DNA of 64,000 nt from Promicromonospora panici (GCF_900608595.1 NZ_UWYY01000025.1:1-64000); one strand, 5' to 3'. Numbered from the stretch's first letter, positions 33,085-42,069 are shown. Program-made: numbers and translations. The notes: generated by a model from the sequence alone, not told the origin.

Positions 33085-33132
33085 ATGGCCTGTGTCTCCC
33101 GGTCCGCGACTGCGGCCGGGGACACGGGCCAT
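33085..33132 (+). terminator. Hairpin after qcrB
   Basis: Imperfect stem of ATGGCCTGTGTCTCCCGG against CCGGGGACACGGGCCAT with a 13-base loop, 20 bases after the qcrB stop. Ends the qcr operon or attenuates into sodA. Confidence 0.6.
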
Positions 33133-33229
33133 TGCCGTCCCGGCGGGCACCACACCGGCGCACGACCAGGACGGCGTCTTCCCCCGCGCACCGTCCGGTG
33201 TGCGGACCGATCCTGGAGGTACCTCAGCA

Positions 33230-33859
33230 ATGGCTGTTTACACGCTCCCTGACCTCACCTACGACTACGCCGCGCTCGAGCCGCACATCTCGGGCAAGAT
33301 CATGGAGCTGCACCACTCCAAGCACCACGCGACGTACGTCAAGGGCGCGAACACTGCCCTGGAGCAGCTCGAGGAGGCCCGCGAGTCGGGCAACCTGGCA
33401 AACGTCAACAAGATCGAGAAGGACCTCGCGTTCAACCTCGGCGGTCACATCAACCACTCGATCTTCTGGACGAACATGGCGCCCGAGGCCGGCGGCGAGC
33501 CGACCGGTGACATCGCCGCGGCGATCGACGAGCACTTCGGCTCGTTCGATAAGTTCAAGGCGCACTTCACGGCCGTTGCCGCCGGTGTGCAGGGTTCCGG
33601 CTGGGCCGTCCTGGCCTGGGACTCGATCGGTCAGAAGCTGGTCGTCGTGCAGCTGTTCGACCAGCAGGGCAACATCCCCTTCGCGCTCACCCCGGTCCTC
33701 ATGCTGGACTGCTGGGAGCACGCCTACTACATCGACTACCTGAACGTGCGCCCGGACTACATCAAGGCGTGGTGGAACCTGGTGTCCTGGAGCAACGTCT
33801 CCGAGCGCCTGGGGCGGGCCAAGACGCAGACCGCGGGCCTCGTCGTCCCGTCGGCCTGA
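33230..33859 (+). CDS. sodA: Superoxide dismutase, Fe/Mn type
   Basis: A 209-residue dismutase. Metal ligands are in HHSKHHATYV (His), GGHINHSIFW (His) and MLDCWEHAYYIDY (Asp and His). MAPEAGGEPTGD and the QGSGW active-site Gln-region follow the family. No signal peptide, so it is cytosolic or exported without one. GGAGGT is 9 bases before the ATG. Its position between two cytochrome b genes is notable, since bc1 complexes generate superoxide. Confidence 0.96.
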   Translation: MAVYTLPDLTYDYAALEPHISGKIMELHHSKHHATYVKGANTALEQLEEARESGNLANVNKIEKDLAFNLGGHINHSIFWTNMAPEAGGEPTGDIAAAIDEHFGSFDKFKAHFTAVAAGVQGSGWAVLAWDSIGQKLVVVQLFDQQGNIPFALTPVLMLDCWEHAYYIDYLNVRPDYIKAWWNLVSWSNVSERLGRAKTQTAGLVVPSA

Positions 33860-33894
33860 CCGGCTGACCGCTCGACCGGCTGACCACCGGACCG

Positions 33895-33937
33895 GATCCG
33901 GTGCACTGCGGGGAACATTCCCGGGGTGCACCGGATC
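33895..33937 (+). terminator. Terminator hairpin after sodA
   Basis: 12-bp perfect arms GATCCGGTGCAC (33895-33906) and GTGCACCGGATC (33926-33937), with inner pairing GGGAA/TTCCC, 36 bases after the stop. Confidence 0.8.
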
Positions 33938-34057
33938 TGTCGTGTCACGGATCGCCCGGCTATTTCGTCGTCATGGGTGGAAAGCAGCGCCCGGCTCGGT
34001 GTCTACTGGGTAGGCAGGGACCGATAGGCGCGTATCTCCTACCTCAGGGGTGATGAC

Positions 34058-35737
34058 GTGGCAAAGCCGCAGCGTCCGACCACCGCGATCGGCAAGACCG
34101 CCGACTATCTGGACCAGCGCACCTCCATCGGCGTGCTGGTCAAGGAGTTCGCGCGCAAGGTCTTCCCGGACCACTGGTCCTTCATGCTGGGCGAGATCGC
34201 CCTGTTCTCGTTCGTCGTCCTGGTCGCCTCCGGGTTCTTCCTGACGATGTTCTTCGAGCCGTCGATGGCGCTGGTGCGTTACGAGGGCGAGCACCCGGCG
34301 TCCATGCATGGCCAGCTGATGTCGGCGGCGTTCGCCTCGACCGTGGAGATGTCGTTCGAGGTCCGCGGTGGTCTGCTGATGCGGCAGATCCACCACTGGT
34401 CGGCCCTGATCTTCGTCGGCTCGATCGTGGTGCACATGTTCCGGATCTTCTTCACGGGCGCGTTCCGCAAGCCGCGCGAGCTCAACTGGATCGTCGGCCT
34501 GACCATGCTGATCCTGGCGCTGGCCGCCGGCTTCTCCGGCTACTCACTGCCGGACGACGTCCTGTCCGGCAACGGCCTGCGCATCATCGACGGCGTGGTG
34601 AAGTCGATCCCGGTGATCGGCTCGTTCATGTCGTTCATCGTCTTCGGCGCTGAGTTCCCGGGCGGGCACATCATCCCGCGGCTGTTCACCCTGCACATCT
34701 TCGTGATCCCCGCTCTGCTGATCTTGCTGATCGGGCTGCACCTGTTCCTGATGGTGCTGCAGAAGCACACCCAGTACCCCGGGGCCGGCCGCACCGACAA
34801 GAACGTCGTGGGCTACCCGGCGGCGCCGGTGTACGTCGCCAAGATGACGGGTAACTTCTTCATCATCGCCGGGGTGCTGACCCTGATGGGTGCGACGATG
34901 TCGATCAACAACGTGTGGAACTACGGGCCGTACGACCCGTCGCCGGTCTCGGCGGGCACGCAGCCGGACTGGTACATCCTGTTCGTCGACGGCGCGCTAC
35001 GCCTCATGCCGGGGCCGGGCTGGGAGTGGGTCATCGGTGGGTTCACACTGAGCATGAACCTGCTGATCCCGGCGGTGATCGTGCCGGGCATCCTATTCAC
35101 GCTCCTGTTCGCGTGGCCGTTCCTCGAGGCCCGCGTCACCGGGGACCACCGTGAGCACCACGTGCTCGACCGCCCGCGCAACCGGCCGGTGCGCACGGGT
35201 GTGGGTGTCGCGCTGCTCGTCGCCTTCATCGTCTGTGCCCTGGCCGCCACGAACGACCTCATCGCCACCCACTTCTCGCTCGACATCTTCGTGATCACCT
35301 GGGCGTTGCGCGTGCTGTTCTTCGTCGGCCCGGTGTTCGCGTTCTGGGTGACCAAACGTGTGTGCCTGGGGCTGCAGCGCAAGGACCGCGAGCTCGTGCT
35401 GCACGGGCACGAGTCGGGCCGCATCGTGCGCTTCGCGAACGGCGAGTACATCGAGGTGCACGCTCCGCTCGAGGAGGAGGAGCGCTGGCTGCGCGTCAAC
35501 TACGACTCACCCGTCCCGCTGGAGATCCAGCCCGCCATGGACGCGCGCGGCGTCCGGCGCAAGGGCTACAAGTCCGACCGGCGCTGGCAGAGGCTGTCCC
35601 AGTTCTTCTACGAGGACCGGGTCGCGCCCGTCACGCCCGCCGAGCTCGAGGCCGCACACTCCCACGCGCAGCACGACGAGATCGAGGCGAAGGAGCCGAC
35701 CGGCGCCGGCGCCGCAGGAGGGCGGCGGAAGCGCTAG
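34058..35737 (+). CDS. qcrB: Second cytochrome b (orphan QcrB paralogue)
   Basis: A 559-residue protein, about four-fifths identical by eye to the QcrB at 31352. Heme histidines (RQIHHWSALIF, LHIFVIPALL...GLHLFLM), the quinol motif (TQPDWYILF) and the charged C-terminal extension are retained. It is not next to its own qcrC or qcrA, and a terminator separates it from sodA. One block of 98 bases (31446-31543 against 34125-34222) is identical, suggesting gene conversion. The start is GTG 34058 preceded by GGGGTGATGAC. It could exchange into the bc1 complex under other conditions. Confidence 0.93.
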   Translation: MAKPQRPTTAIGKTADYLDQRTSIGVLVKEFARKVFPDHWSFMLGEIALFSFVVLVASGFFLTMFFEPSMALVRYEGEHPASMHGQLMSAAFASTVEMSFEVRGGLLMRQIHHWSALIFVGSIVVHMFRIFFTGAFRKPRELNWIVGLTMLILALAAGFSGYSLPDDVLSGNGLRIIDGVVKSIPVIGSFMSFIVFGAEFPGGHIIPRLFTLHIFVIPALLILLIGLHLFLMVLQKHTQYPGAGRTDKNVVGYPAAPVYVAKMTGNFFIIAGVLTLMGATMSINNVWNYGPYDPSPVSAGTQPDWYILFVDGALRLMPGPGWEWVIGGFTLSMNLLIPAVIVPGILFTLLFAWPFLEARVTGDHREHHVLDRPRNRPVRTGVGVALLVAFIVCALAATNDLIATHFSLDIFVITWALRVLFFVGPVFAFWVTKRVCLGLQRKDRELVLHGHESGRIVRFANGEYIEVHAPLEEEERWLRVNYDSPVPLEIQPAMDARGVRRKGYKSDRRWQRLSQFFYEDRVAPVTPAELEAAHSHAQHDEIEAKEPTGAGAAGGRRKR

Positions 35738-35761
35738 CGCCAGGTCAGTCGTCGGATCCGG

Positions 35762-36043
35762 TCAGTCGTCGAGCCCGAGCGCGAACGCCTGCTCCAGGTC
35801 CGCCTTGGAGAAGGCGCGGAAGGCGATGAGGGTCTCGGTGTTCTGCACGCCGGACACCTTGTTCACCGTGTCGGACACGACACCGGCGAGCTGCTCGTGC
35901 TCGGGCACACGCACGATGGCGACGAGGTCGGCCTTGCCCGTCACGGAGAAGACCTCGCTCACACCGTCGATGTTCGCGACCTCCTGCGCGACCTCGGGGA
36001 TGCGGGACGTCTCGGCGTCGATGAGGACGATCGCGGTCAGCAT
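35762..36043 (-). CDS. Stand-alone AsnC/Lrp RAM domain protein
   Basis: A 93-residue protein consisting only of the ligand-binding RAM (AsnC C-terminal) domain: MLTAIVLIDAETSRIPEVAQEVANIDGVSEVFSVTGKADLVAIVRV... The helix-turn-helix of Lrp is absent, so it may bind amino acids or modulate a full Lrp protein. It overlaps the end of the exonuclease gene by 7 bases, but TACGAT 6 bases before its ATG gives it its own leaderless promoter inside that gene. Confidence 0.88.
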   Translation of the reverse strand: MLTAIVLIDAETSRIPEVAQEVANIDGVSEVFSVTGKADLVAIVRVPEHEQLAGVVSDTVNKVSGVQNTETLIAFRAFSKADLEQAFALGLDD

Positions 36044-37854
36044 GCCGTCATCGTATCCACCTGCAGGGGGTTCTCGGTCTCCGGTGCGGGCGCGGCGTCA
36101 AGAACATCGTGCGCCGCGCCGATCTCGGTGCGTACGCGGTCCGACGCCCACGTCAGGTCCGCATGGGCGCCGGCCGCGCGCACCGGGCAGGCCCATGTGT
36201 CGCTGACGTGCACCAGGCGCACTCCCGGCGCGTCCAGCCAGGCGAGCAGCAGGTCGGTCTCCTCGGGGTGCGCGGCCGGCGCCGGCGCCACGGGCGGCTC
36301 GACGTGCTCCGCCGTCGTGCGCAGCGCGTCGACGAGGGGGAGCGGGTTCGCACCCGGCGCGGAGACGTCGGTGGCGGCGAGCCGGCCGTGCTTGATCACC
36401 ACGATCTCCCAGCCCCCGGGCTTGCCCGGAGCGTCGCCGATGCCGGACGGGCGCGCCGCCACGAGCTCGGCGCAGCGGGCCAGCGGATCCAGTTTCTGCG
36501 CCCGGTGCGCACCCGAGACGAAGGCGCGCAGACGCCGCGTGACCTCGCCCGCCTCCTCGTACCGCTCCTGGTGGGCGAGCGTGGCTATCCGGTCGGAGAG
36601 CGCGCGCACTACGGGGGCGGGGTCACCGGTGAGGGCACGGCGGGCGGCGTCGGCCACACCCGCGTAGGACGTGTCGGGTGTCTCGGTCGCCACGCACGGG
36701 GCGGAGCAGCGGCCCATGCCCGCCAGGGCGCACGGGCTGCCGGGCCGCTTGGAGACCAGCGGGATGCGGGCGGTGCACTGGCGCAGGTTCAGGGCGTCGT
36801 GCAGGGCGTGCACGGCCTCCTGCGCCGTGCGGCGGGACCCGAAGGGGCCGATGTGCGCGGCGCCCGCCACGACGCCGCCCACGACCGACAGGCGCGGGTA
36901 GGCCTCGTCTGTCAGCCGCACCCACGAGTGCCGCTCCGGAAACTTCGAGCGTCGGTTGTAGCGCGGCGCGTGCTCCGTGATGAGCCGCAGCTCGCGCACC
37001 TGCGCCTCCAGCGGGGTGGCGCACGCGACCGGCGTGACCCGCTCGGCGATGCGCACCATCTCCGAGATCCGCCTCCGCTTCTCGGCGGCGGTGAAGTACG
37101 AGCGCACCCGCTTGCGGATGTTGACCGACGTGCCGACGTACAGCACCTCGTCGCCAGGCCCCCGGAACAGGTAGACGCCCGGAGCGTCGGGCAGGTCGTC
37201 GGCCAGGTGCCGCTTGCGGCGCACCTCGGGCGGCACCGGGTCGGCGGCCGTGGCGAGGTCCTCGAGGTGCGTGATCCCCATCGGCGCAAGGCGGTCGAAG
37301 AGCGCGTGCAGGACGTCGACGGTCGCGCGCGCGTCGGCCAGAGCCCGGTGGTCGGGGGAGACACTGGCGTGGAACAGGTTCGCGAGCGTGGACAGCTTGT
37401 GGTTGGGCGCCTCGTCGCGGGTAACCACGCGCCGGGCCAGGGGCACCGTGTCCACGACGGTGAACCCGGGCCACTCGTAGTCGAGCCGCGCGCACATGGC
37501 CTTCAGGAAACCCACGTCGAACGGCGCGTTGTGCGCCACCAGCACCGTGTCGCGCGCCCACTCGAGGAAGCTCGGCAGCACCAGCGCGATGTCCGGCGCG
37601 GTGGCGACCATCGCGTTGGTGATGCCCGTAAGGCGCGCGACGAACGCCGGGACGGGCTGTCCCGGGTTCACCAGCGACTGGAACTCGCCCAGCACCTCGC
37701 CGCCGCGCACCTTGACGGCGCCGATCTCGGTGATGCCGCCCTCTTTGGCGCTGGTTCCGGTGGTCTCCAGGTCAACCACCACGAAGGTCACGTCCCGCAG
37801 CGGCGTGCCGAGCTCCTCGAACGTTGCCTGGTATGCGGAAGCGGTGGTGCTCAC
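36037..37854 (-). CDS. DEDDh exonuclease fused to a GIY-YIG (UvrC-like) domain
   Basis: A 605-residue fusion. Residues about 20-190 are a DnaQ-epsilon-like DEDDh exonuclease (FVVVDLETTGTSAKEGGITEIGAV, VAHNAPFDVGFL, HRALADARATVDVLHAL). Residues about 225-310 are a GIY-YIG nuclease (PGVYLFRGPGDEVLYVGTSVNIRKRVRSYFTAAEKRRRI). The rest has Cys-rich GMGRCSAPC and a UVR-like helix, followed by a variable tail. It resembles UvrC/Cho and probably acts in DNA repair. GTG 37854 is supported by TAGCCT 7 bases upstream. Confidence 0.92.
   Translation of the reverse strand: MSTTASAYQATFEELGTPLRDVTFVVVDLETTGTSAKEGGITEIGAVKVRGGEVLGEFQSLVNPGQPVPAFVARLTGITNAMVATAPDIALVLPSFLEWARDTVLVAHNAPFDVGFLKAMCARLDYEWPGFTVVDTVPLARRVVTRDEAPNHKLSTLANLFHASVSPDHRALADARATVDVLHALFDRLAPMGITHLEDLATAADPVPPEVRRKRHLADDLPDAPGVYLFRGPGDEVLYVGTSVNIRKRVRSYFTAAEKRRRISEMVRIAERVTPVACATPLEAQVRELRLITEHAPRYNRRSKFPERHSWVRLTDEAYPRLSVVGGVVAGAAHIGPFGSRRTAQEAVHALHDALNLRQCTARIPLVSKRPGSPCALAGMGRCSAPCVATETPDTSYAGVADAARRALTGDPAPVVRALSDRIATLAHQERYEEAGEVTRRLRAFVSGAHRAQKLDPLARCAELVAARPSGIGDAPGKPGGWEIVVIKHGRLAATDVSAPGANPLPLVDALRTTAEHVEPPVAPAPAAHPEETDLLLAWLDAPGVRLVHVSDTWACPVRAAGAHADLTWASDRVRTEIGAAHDVLDAAPAPETENPLQVDTMTAC
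36050..36055 (-). promoter_or_regulatory. -10 element of the RAM-domain gene (leaderless, internal)
   Basis: TACGAT on the minus strand, 6 bases before ATG 36043 and inside the exonuclease coding region. Confidence 0.5.
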
Positions 37855-37861
37855 GGAGCAG

Positions 37862-37867
37862 AGGCTA
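37862..37867 (-). promoter_or_regulatory. -10 element of the exonuclease gene (leaderless)
   Basis: TAGCCT on the minus strand, 7 bases before the GTG at 37854. Confidence 0.5.
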
Positions 37868-37920
37868 GCCGGAGACACTGACACGCTTGTTCGAGCCGCG
37901 CCGTCGTGCGGGGAAGGCGG

Positions 37921-38754
37921 CTATGAGGCCCAGCGCTCGCCGGTGAGCTGTTCGTAGATCTCCACGTAGCGGGCGCGGGTCTCCTTGACGACGTCGTCCG
38001 GGATCGCCGGGCCGGGGTACGTGCGGTCCCAGTCCGTGAGGGTCGAGGACCAGTCGCGCACGAACTGCTTGTCGTAGGACCACTGCTGCCGGCCCGGCTC
38101 GTACTCGCTCGCCTTCCAGAAGCGCGAGGAGTCCGGCGTCAGCACCTCATCAGCGAGCGTGAGGACGCCGTCTGCGTCGACCCCGAACTCGAACTTCGTG
38201 TCGGCGATGATGACGCCACGCTCGCGGGCGATCTCCGCCCCCCGGTCGTAGATCGCGAGCGTCAGGTCGCGCAGGCGGGTCGTGGTCTCCTCGCCCAGCT
38301 CCTCGGCGATCTCCTCGATGGAGACGTACTCGTCATGCCCCTGGTCCGCCTTGGTCGACGGCGTGAAGACGGGCCGCGGCAGGCGGTCGGCCTCCACCAG
38401 GCCGGGCGGGAATGCCACGCCGGAAACGCTGCCCGTCTGGCGGTAGCTGTCCAGGCCCCCGCCCGCCAGATACCCGCGCGCTATGCACTCGACCGGCAGG
38501 ATCTCCAGCCGCTTGCACCGGATGGCGCGCCCGGCCCACTCCTCAGGCACTTCCTCGTTGATCACGTGGTTGGGCACCAGGTCGGCGAACTGCCGGAACC
38601 ACCACAGCGACAGCTGGGTCAGGATCGCGCCCTTGTCGGGCACGGGCGTCGGCAGTACGACGTCGTACACCGACACGCGGTCGGAAGCCACCAGGATCAC
38701 ATCGTCGCCGTCCGCGTAGACCTCGCGAACCTTGCCCTTACGGATCAGTTCCAC
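37921..38754 (-). CDS. purC: Phosphoribosylaminoimidazole-succinocarboxamide synthase
   Basis: A 277-residue SAICAR synthetase of purine synthesis. Motifs: GKVREVYADGDDVILVASDRVSVYDVVLPTPVPDKG at the N-terminus, PVECIARGYLAGGG, and the C-terminal IIADTKFEFGVDADGVLTLADEVLTPDSSRFW. GTG 38754 has TAGCCT 7 bases upstream, identical to the exonuclease promoter hexamer. No other pur gene is in the window. Confidence 0.97.
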   Translation of the reverse strand: MELIRKGKVREVYADGDDVILVASDRVSVYDVVLPTPVPDKGAILTQLSLWWFRQFADLVPNHVINEEVPEEWAGRAIRCKRLEILPVECIARGYLAGGGLDSYRQTGSVSGVAFPPGLVEADRLPRPVFTPSTKADQGHDEYVSIEEIAEELGEETTTRLRDLTLAIYDRGAEIARERGVIIADTKFEFGVDADGVLTLADEVLTPDSSRFWKASEYEPGRQQWSYDKQFVRDWSSTLTDWDRTYPGPAIPDDVVKETRARYVEIYEQLTGERWAS

Positions 38755-38761
38755 GGGCCCA

Positions 38762-38767
38762 AGGCTA
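38762..38767 (-). promoter_or_regulatory. -10 element of purC (leaderless)
   Basis: TAGCCT on the minus strand, 7 bases before the GTG at 38754. Confidence 0.5.
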
Positions 38768-38770
38768 ACC

Positions 38771-38876
38771 CGGCCGCCGACACGCGCCGCCGCCGAACCG
38801 AAGGCTACGTGTCGATCCGGAGGCTGATCGACCGGCAACGTTCGGTTCGGCGGCCTTGGACGCGGGTCGGCGGCCG
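38771..38876. repeat. Hairpin repeat family 3, copy A
   Basis: Long nested palindrome: outer arms 38771-38786 and 38861-38876 (one mismatch), inner arms GCCGCCGAACCGAA (38789-38802) and TTCGGTTCGGCGGC (38841-38854), and a middle GTCGATC/GATCGAC pair. It lies between purC and the GH13 gene and may terminate the sugar operon. Confidence 0.82.
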
Positions 38877-38878
38877 GG

Positions 38879-40504
38879 TCATGTGATGGTCGTTCCGGCT
38901 GCCAGGTCCAGGACGGCGTACCCGTGGCCGTCGAGGTGCACGACGCCGTTTCCGTCGCCGCCCGCCTCCACCTTGCAGCCCCGGGCGACGACCGGCCGGG
39001 CGCTCGCGGCGCCGTCGAGCGGGAGGCTGACGGCGGCCCGGCCCGGGTTGAGCACGACCGCGAGCGTGCCGCCCCGGAGGTAGGCCAGGGGGTAGGCGGT
39101 GGCCAGCACCTCGGTGGGCGCGGCGACGTCAAGGCGGTCGTCGTGATGCCGCAGGGCGATGAGCTCCCGCACCAGGTGCAGCAGCGAGCCGCTGTCCTCG
39201 AGCTGGCCGGCGACCGTGGGCCGGGCCGGGTCGGGATCCTGCGGGAGGTACGCGGAGGTCGCGGGACTGCCCGGGCCGAACGTGCCCGCCGGCAGGTCAC
39301 CCCACTGCATGGGGGTGCGCGAGCCCGCCCGGTCGTACGTGGGGCTCAGGCGGGAGCCCTCCAGTGTCGGCGTGCCCGGCACGTACCGCATGCCGATCTC
39401 GTCGCCGTAGTAGACCGACGGCAGGGCAGGCCAGGTCATCGTGAGCACGTGGGCGACCCGGGCTTGCTCCGCGTCCCGGGCGCCCGCCACCAGCCGCGTG
39501 AAGTCGTGGTTCGACGTCGGCAGACCCACCACCCCGCCGCGCTCGGTGGCCGCTATGGCGTCCGCCGCGGCCTGCCACGCCTGGACGAACGTGCTCGCGT
39601 CCCCGGCGCCGTCCGCACCCGCCCAAGGAGGCAGATCGCCCCACGACGGGTTGACCGTCCCGGCGCCGTTGTTCCACAGCGACCGGAACGGGAGGCCGTC
39701 GTCGTCCCCGCCGAACTGCAGGAAGAAATCCACGTGGAAGCCCGCCGGGACGGCGACCCGCGGGTCGCCCCACTCGCTGATCAGCACGCGGCCCGGGTAG
39801 GTCGCGTCCAGCCAGGAACGCGTCTCGTGCCACAGGCGACTGGTCTCCACGTGGCCGGGGTCGTCCTTGACCAGCGACGACGCCATGTCGACGCGGAAGC
39901 CCGCGACTCCGAGGTCGAACCAGTACGCCATGATCTGGCGCAGCGCCGTCCGGTTGGCCAGCGGGCCGGGCGCGTCGACCGGCTGACGCCACGGCTCGGC
40001 CGGGTCGGGGCGCGCGTACCCGTAGTTCAGCGCGGGCTGCACGGGGAAGAAGTTGGGCCGGTAGTACCCGCCGCGCGCGCCCAGCCCGGGCTGGAAACCG
40101 TCCACGGGCACTTCGCTCCAGACGAAGCGGTCGTCCTCCGGGTCGTCGGCGGACGCCCGGAACCACGGGTGCTGGTCCGACGTGTGGCCCGCCACGAGGT
40201 CGAGCAGCACGGAGATGCCACGGCTCCCGGCCTCCTCGGTGAGCCGGGCCATGTCCTCGTTCGTGCCGTAGCGGGGCGCGACCTGGAAGAAGTCCGCGAC
40301 GTCGTACCCGGCGTCGGCGAACGGAGAGACGAAGCACGGGCTGAGCCAGATCGCGTCCACACCCAGCCACGCGAGGTAGTCCAGCCGCTCGGTGATACCC
40401 GCGAGGTCACCGATGCCGTCGCGGTTCGCGTCCGCGAACGACTGCGGGTAGATCTGGTAGAGCACGGTGCGCCCCAGGCGCGAGGCGAGGTCCACGGCGG
40501 TCAC
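38879..40504 (-). CDS. GH13 alpha-glucosidase / oligo-1,6-glucosidase-like
   Basis: A 541-residue cytosolic glycoside hydrolase family 13 enzyme. Signatures: VLYQIYPQSFADANRDGIGDL, DLVAGHTSDQHPWF, nucleophile GFRVDMASS, acid/base LISEWGDP, and TSNHDFTRL (third carboxylate). It lacks a signal peptide. Members cleave alpha-linked oligosaccharides; which linkage is not decided by the motifs. GTG 40504 overlaps the upstream stop (GTGA), so I prefer it to ATG 40513. It is the last gene of the six-gene sugar operon. Confidence 0.9.
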   Translation of the reverse strand: MTAVDLASRLGRTVLYQIYPQSFADANRDGIGDLAGITERLDYLAWLGVDAIWLSPCFVSPFADAGYDVADFFQVAPRYGTNEDMARLTEEAGSRGISVLLDLVAGHTSDQHPWFRASADDPEDDRFVWSEVPVDGFQPGLGARGGYYRPNFFPVQPALNYGYARPDPAEPWRQPVDAPGPLANRTALRQIMAYWFDLGVAGFRVDMASSLVKDDPGHVETSRLWHETRSWLDATYPGRVLISEWGDPRVAVPAGFHVDFFLQFGGDDDGLPFRSLWNNGAGTVNPSWGDLPPWAGADGAGDASTFVQAWQAAADAIAATERGGVVGLPTSNHDFTRLVAGARDAEQARVAHVLTMTWPALPSVYYGDEIGMRYVPGTPTLEGSRLSPTYDRAGSRTPMQWGDLPAGTFGPGSPATSAYLPQDPDPARPTVAGQLEDSGSLLHLVRELIALRHHDDRLDVAAPTEVLATAYPLAYLRGGTLAVVLNPGRAAVSLPLDGAASARPVVARGCKVEAGGDGNGVVHLDGHGYAVLDLAAGTTIT

Positions 40505-42069
40505 CCGTCCCACCCTACGGAGAATTCCTCCATCTTCATCAGAGGGCGGACCTTCTCCGCCAGCGCGCCCGGCGCGACGTAGCGGCGCATCGCGTCGTCG
40601 GCCAGCTCGTTGCCGAGCGCGGCCATGATCATGCCCTGGTCCAGCGCCAGGTACCGCTGCGAGACCTGGCCGCTGCGCACCGCCACGGCGTCGTAGAAGC
40701 CGCCCGGGCCGTAGGCGTCGAAGTCTCGCGCGATGCGCCGCAGGTTCGCCATCGACTCACCGCGGGCGTACCGCAGCGCGAGGAACGACGCGTGCGGCGT
40801 CACGACGCCGTCGCCGTACTCAGTAGGTGCGGGGGAGCCGTCCCGGCAGCCCTCGTACGGCTGGTTGACGGCGGTGCGCTCCTGGTCCGAGGTGTAGCCC
40901 GGCCCGTCCAGCCCGAGCTGGTCGACGCCGTACTCGCGGTACCCGCCCGCCGGGTCGTTCGACGGCGAGAAGCCCCAGTATCCGTAGCCCGCCTCTCGCA
41001 TGCCGTGCTCGATCTGCCCGCGCACGTACAACGGGTGGTTGCGGCCCCACGAGCGCGGCCCCCAAATCTCCTCGGGCACGAACAGCGGCACCATCAGCGC
41101 CTCGAACATGCTGCCGCCCCACGTCGGGACCACCCGCATGCCCCGGTACGGCAGGGCGCCCTCGAAGACGTCGACCCCCAGGTACTCCGCCCACTCGCCC
41201 GTCGGCCGCGTCTCGGTCCAGTCCCAGTCGCAGCTGTCGGGGAACGTGCGGTACGTGCCGAAGTAGTGCTTCGCCGGGATCTGCCCCTCGGCGATGCCCA
41301 GGTACGACGCGATCCGCGGCTCGGTGTTGAACGCGCCGTAGTGGTGGCCCGTGTACCAGACGTCGGCGCCCATCCCGCAGTAGTCGCCGGGCACCGGCGC
41401 CGTCTCCTGCGGGTCGGCGTCCCAGAACCCGCCGCGGATCTGGTTCTGCGCCGGGTCGTAGTAGCAGCCGAAGTCCATCCGCTCGCGGACGGCGTCCGCC
41501 GCTCCGGCGAGGGACGGCTCCGCGCGGCTCGCCAGCAGCAGGCCCGTGGCCAGCCAGCCGTTGTCCACGCTGGACAGGAACGGCTTGACCGGGTCGCCGC
41601 TCGTCGGGAACGTCGTGAGCTTGGCGCCCGTGGCCGGGTCGTACCAGTTGTAGAACATGCCGCTGGGCTCGTGCTTCTCCAGCCCGGCGACGGTGTCCAG
41701 GGTGGTCGCCAGCCGCTCACGCGCCTCGGCCCGCCCGATCAGCCCGACGTCGCGGGCCACGACCGTGCTCCACAGGTAGGCGCCGATGTTCGTCGGCGAG
41801 GTGTACCCGCCGCGGCTGCCCGGGTCGAGGTCGCCGCCGATGTTGTCGTCGGGCAGGCCCGTCTCCTCGACGACCAGGGCGTCGAAGGAACGCCACGTGT
41901 CGGCCGCCCAGGTGTGCAGCTGACGGCGGTCGCCGCCGGAGGTGCGTGGAGCCTCCACGGCGCTGGTGCTCCCGGTTGTGCTCCCGCTCGCCGGGACGGC
42001 GGTGAACGTCAGGGCGGCGACGGCGGCCGCCGCGACCACCGTCCTGTGCCTGCTGAGGTAGCTCCTCAT
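40501..42069 (-). CDS. Secreted PF10091 'glucoamylase' family hydrolase (GH144-like)
   Basis: A 522-residue exported protein: Sec signal (RHRTVVAAAAVAALTFTAVPASG), then an (alpha/alpha)6-type domain. Characteristic segments are TSPTNIGAYLWSTVVARD, SVDNGWLATGLLLAS, ALPYRGMRVVPTWGGSMFEALMV, REAGYGYWGFSPSNDPAGGYREYGV and the C-terminal VVTPHASFLALRYA. CAZy GH144 members of this Pfam family are endo-beta-1,2-glucanases, so a beta-1,2-glucan substrate is possible but unproven. GAGGAG lies 8 bases before the ATG. Stop overlaps the GH13 start. Confidence 0.85.
   Translation of the reverse strand: MRSYLSRHRTVVAAAAVAALTFTAVPASGSTTGSTSAVEAPRTSGGDRRQLHTWAADTWRSFDALVVEETGLPDDNIGGDLDPGSRGGYTSPTNIGAYLWSTVVARDVGLIGRAEARERLATTLDTVAGLEKHEPSGMFYNWYDPATGAKLTTFPTSGDPVKPFLSSVDNGWLATGLLLASRAEPSLAGAADAVRERMDFGCYYDPAQNQIRGGFWDADPQETAPVPGDYCGMGADVWYTGHHYGAFNTEPRIASYLGIAEGQIPAKHYFGTYRTFPDSCDWDWTETRPTGEWAEYLGVDVFEGALPYRGMRVVPTWGGSMFEALMVPLFVPEEIWGPRSWGRNHPLYVRGQIEHGMREAGYGYWGFSPSNDPAGGYREYGVDQLGLDGPGYTSDQERTAVNQPYEGCRDGSPAPTEYGDGVVTPHASFLALRYARGESMANLRRIARDFDAYGPGGFYDAVAVRSGQVSQRYLALDQGMIMAALGNELADDAMRRYVAPGALAEKVRPLMKMEEFSVGWDG

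Noticed and set aside
34058..35737. Second qcrB as an assembly duplicate
   Set aside because: It differs throughout its length at nucleotide and protein level and has its own flanks; only one short block is identical.
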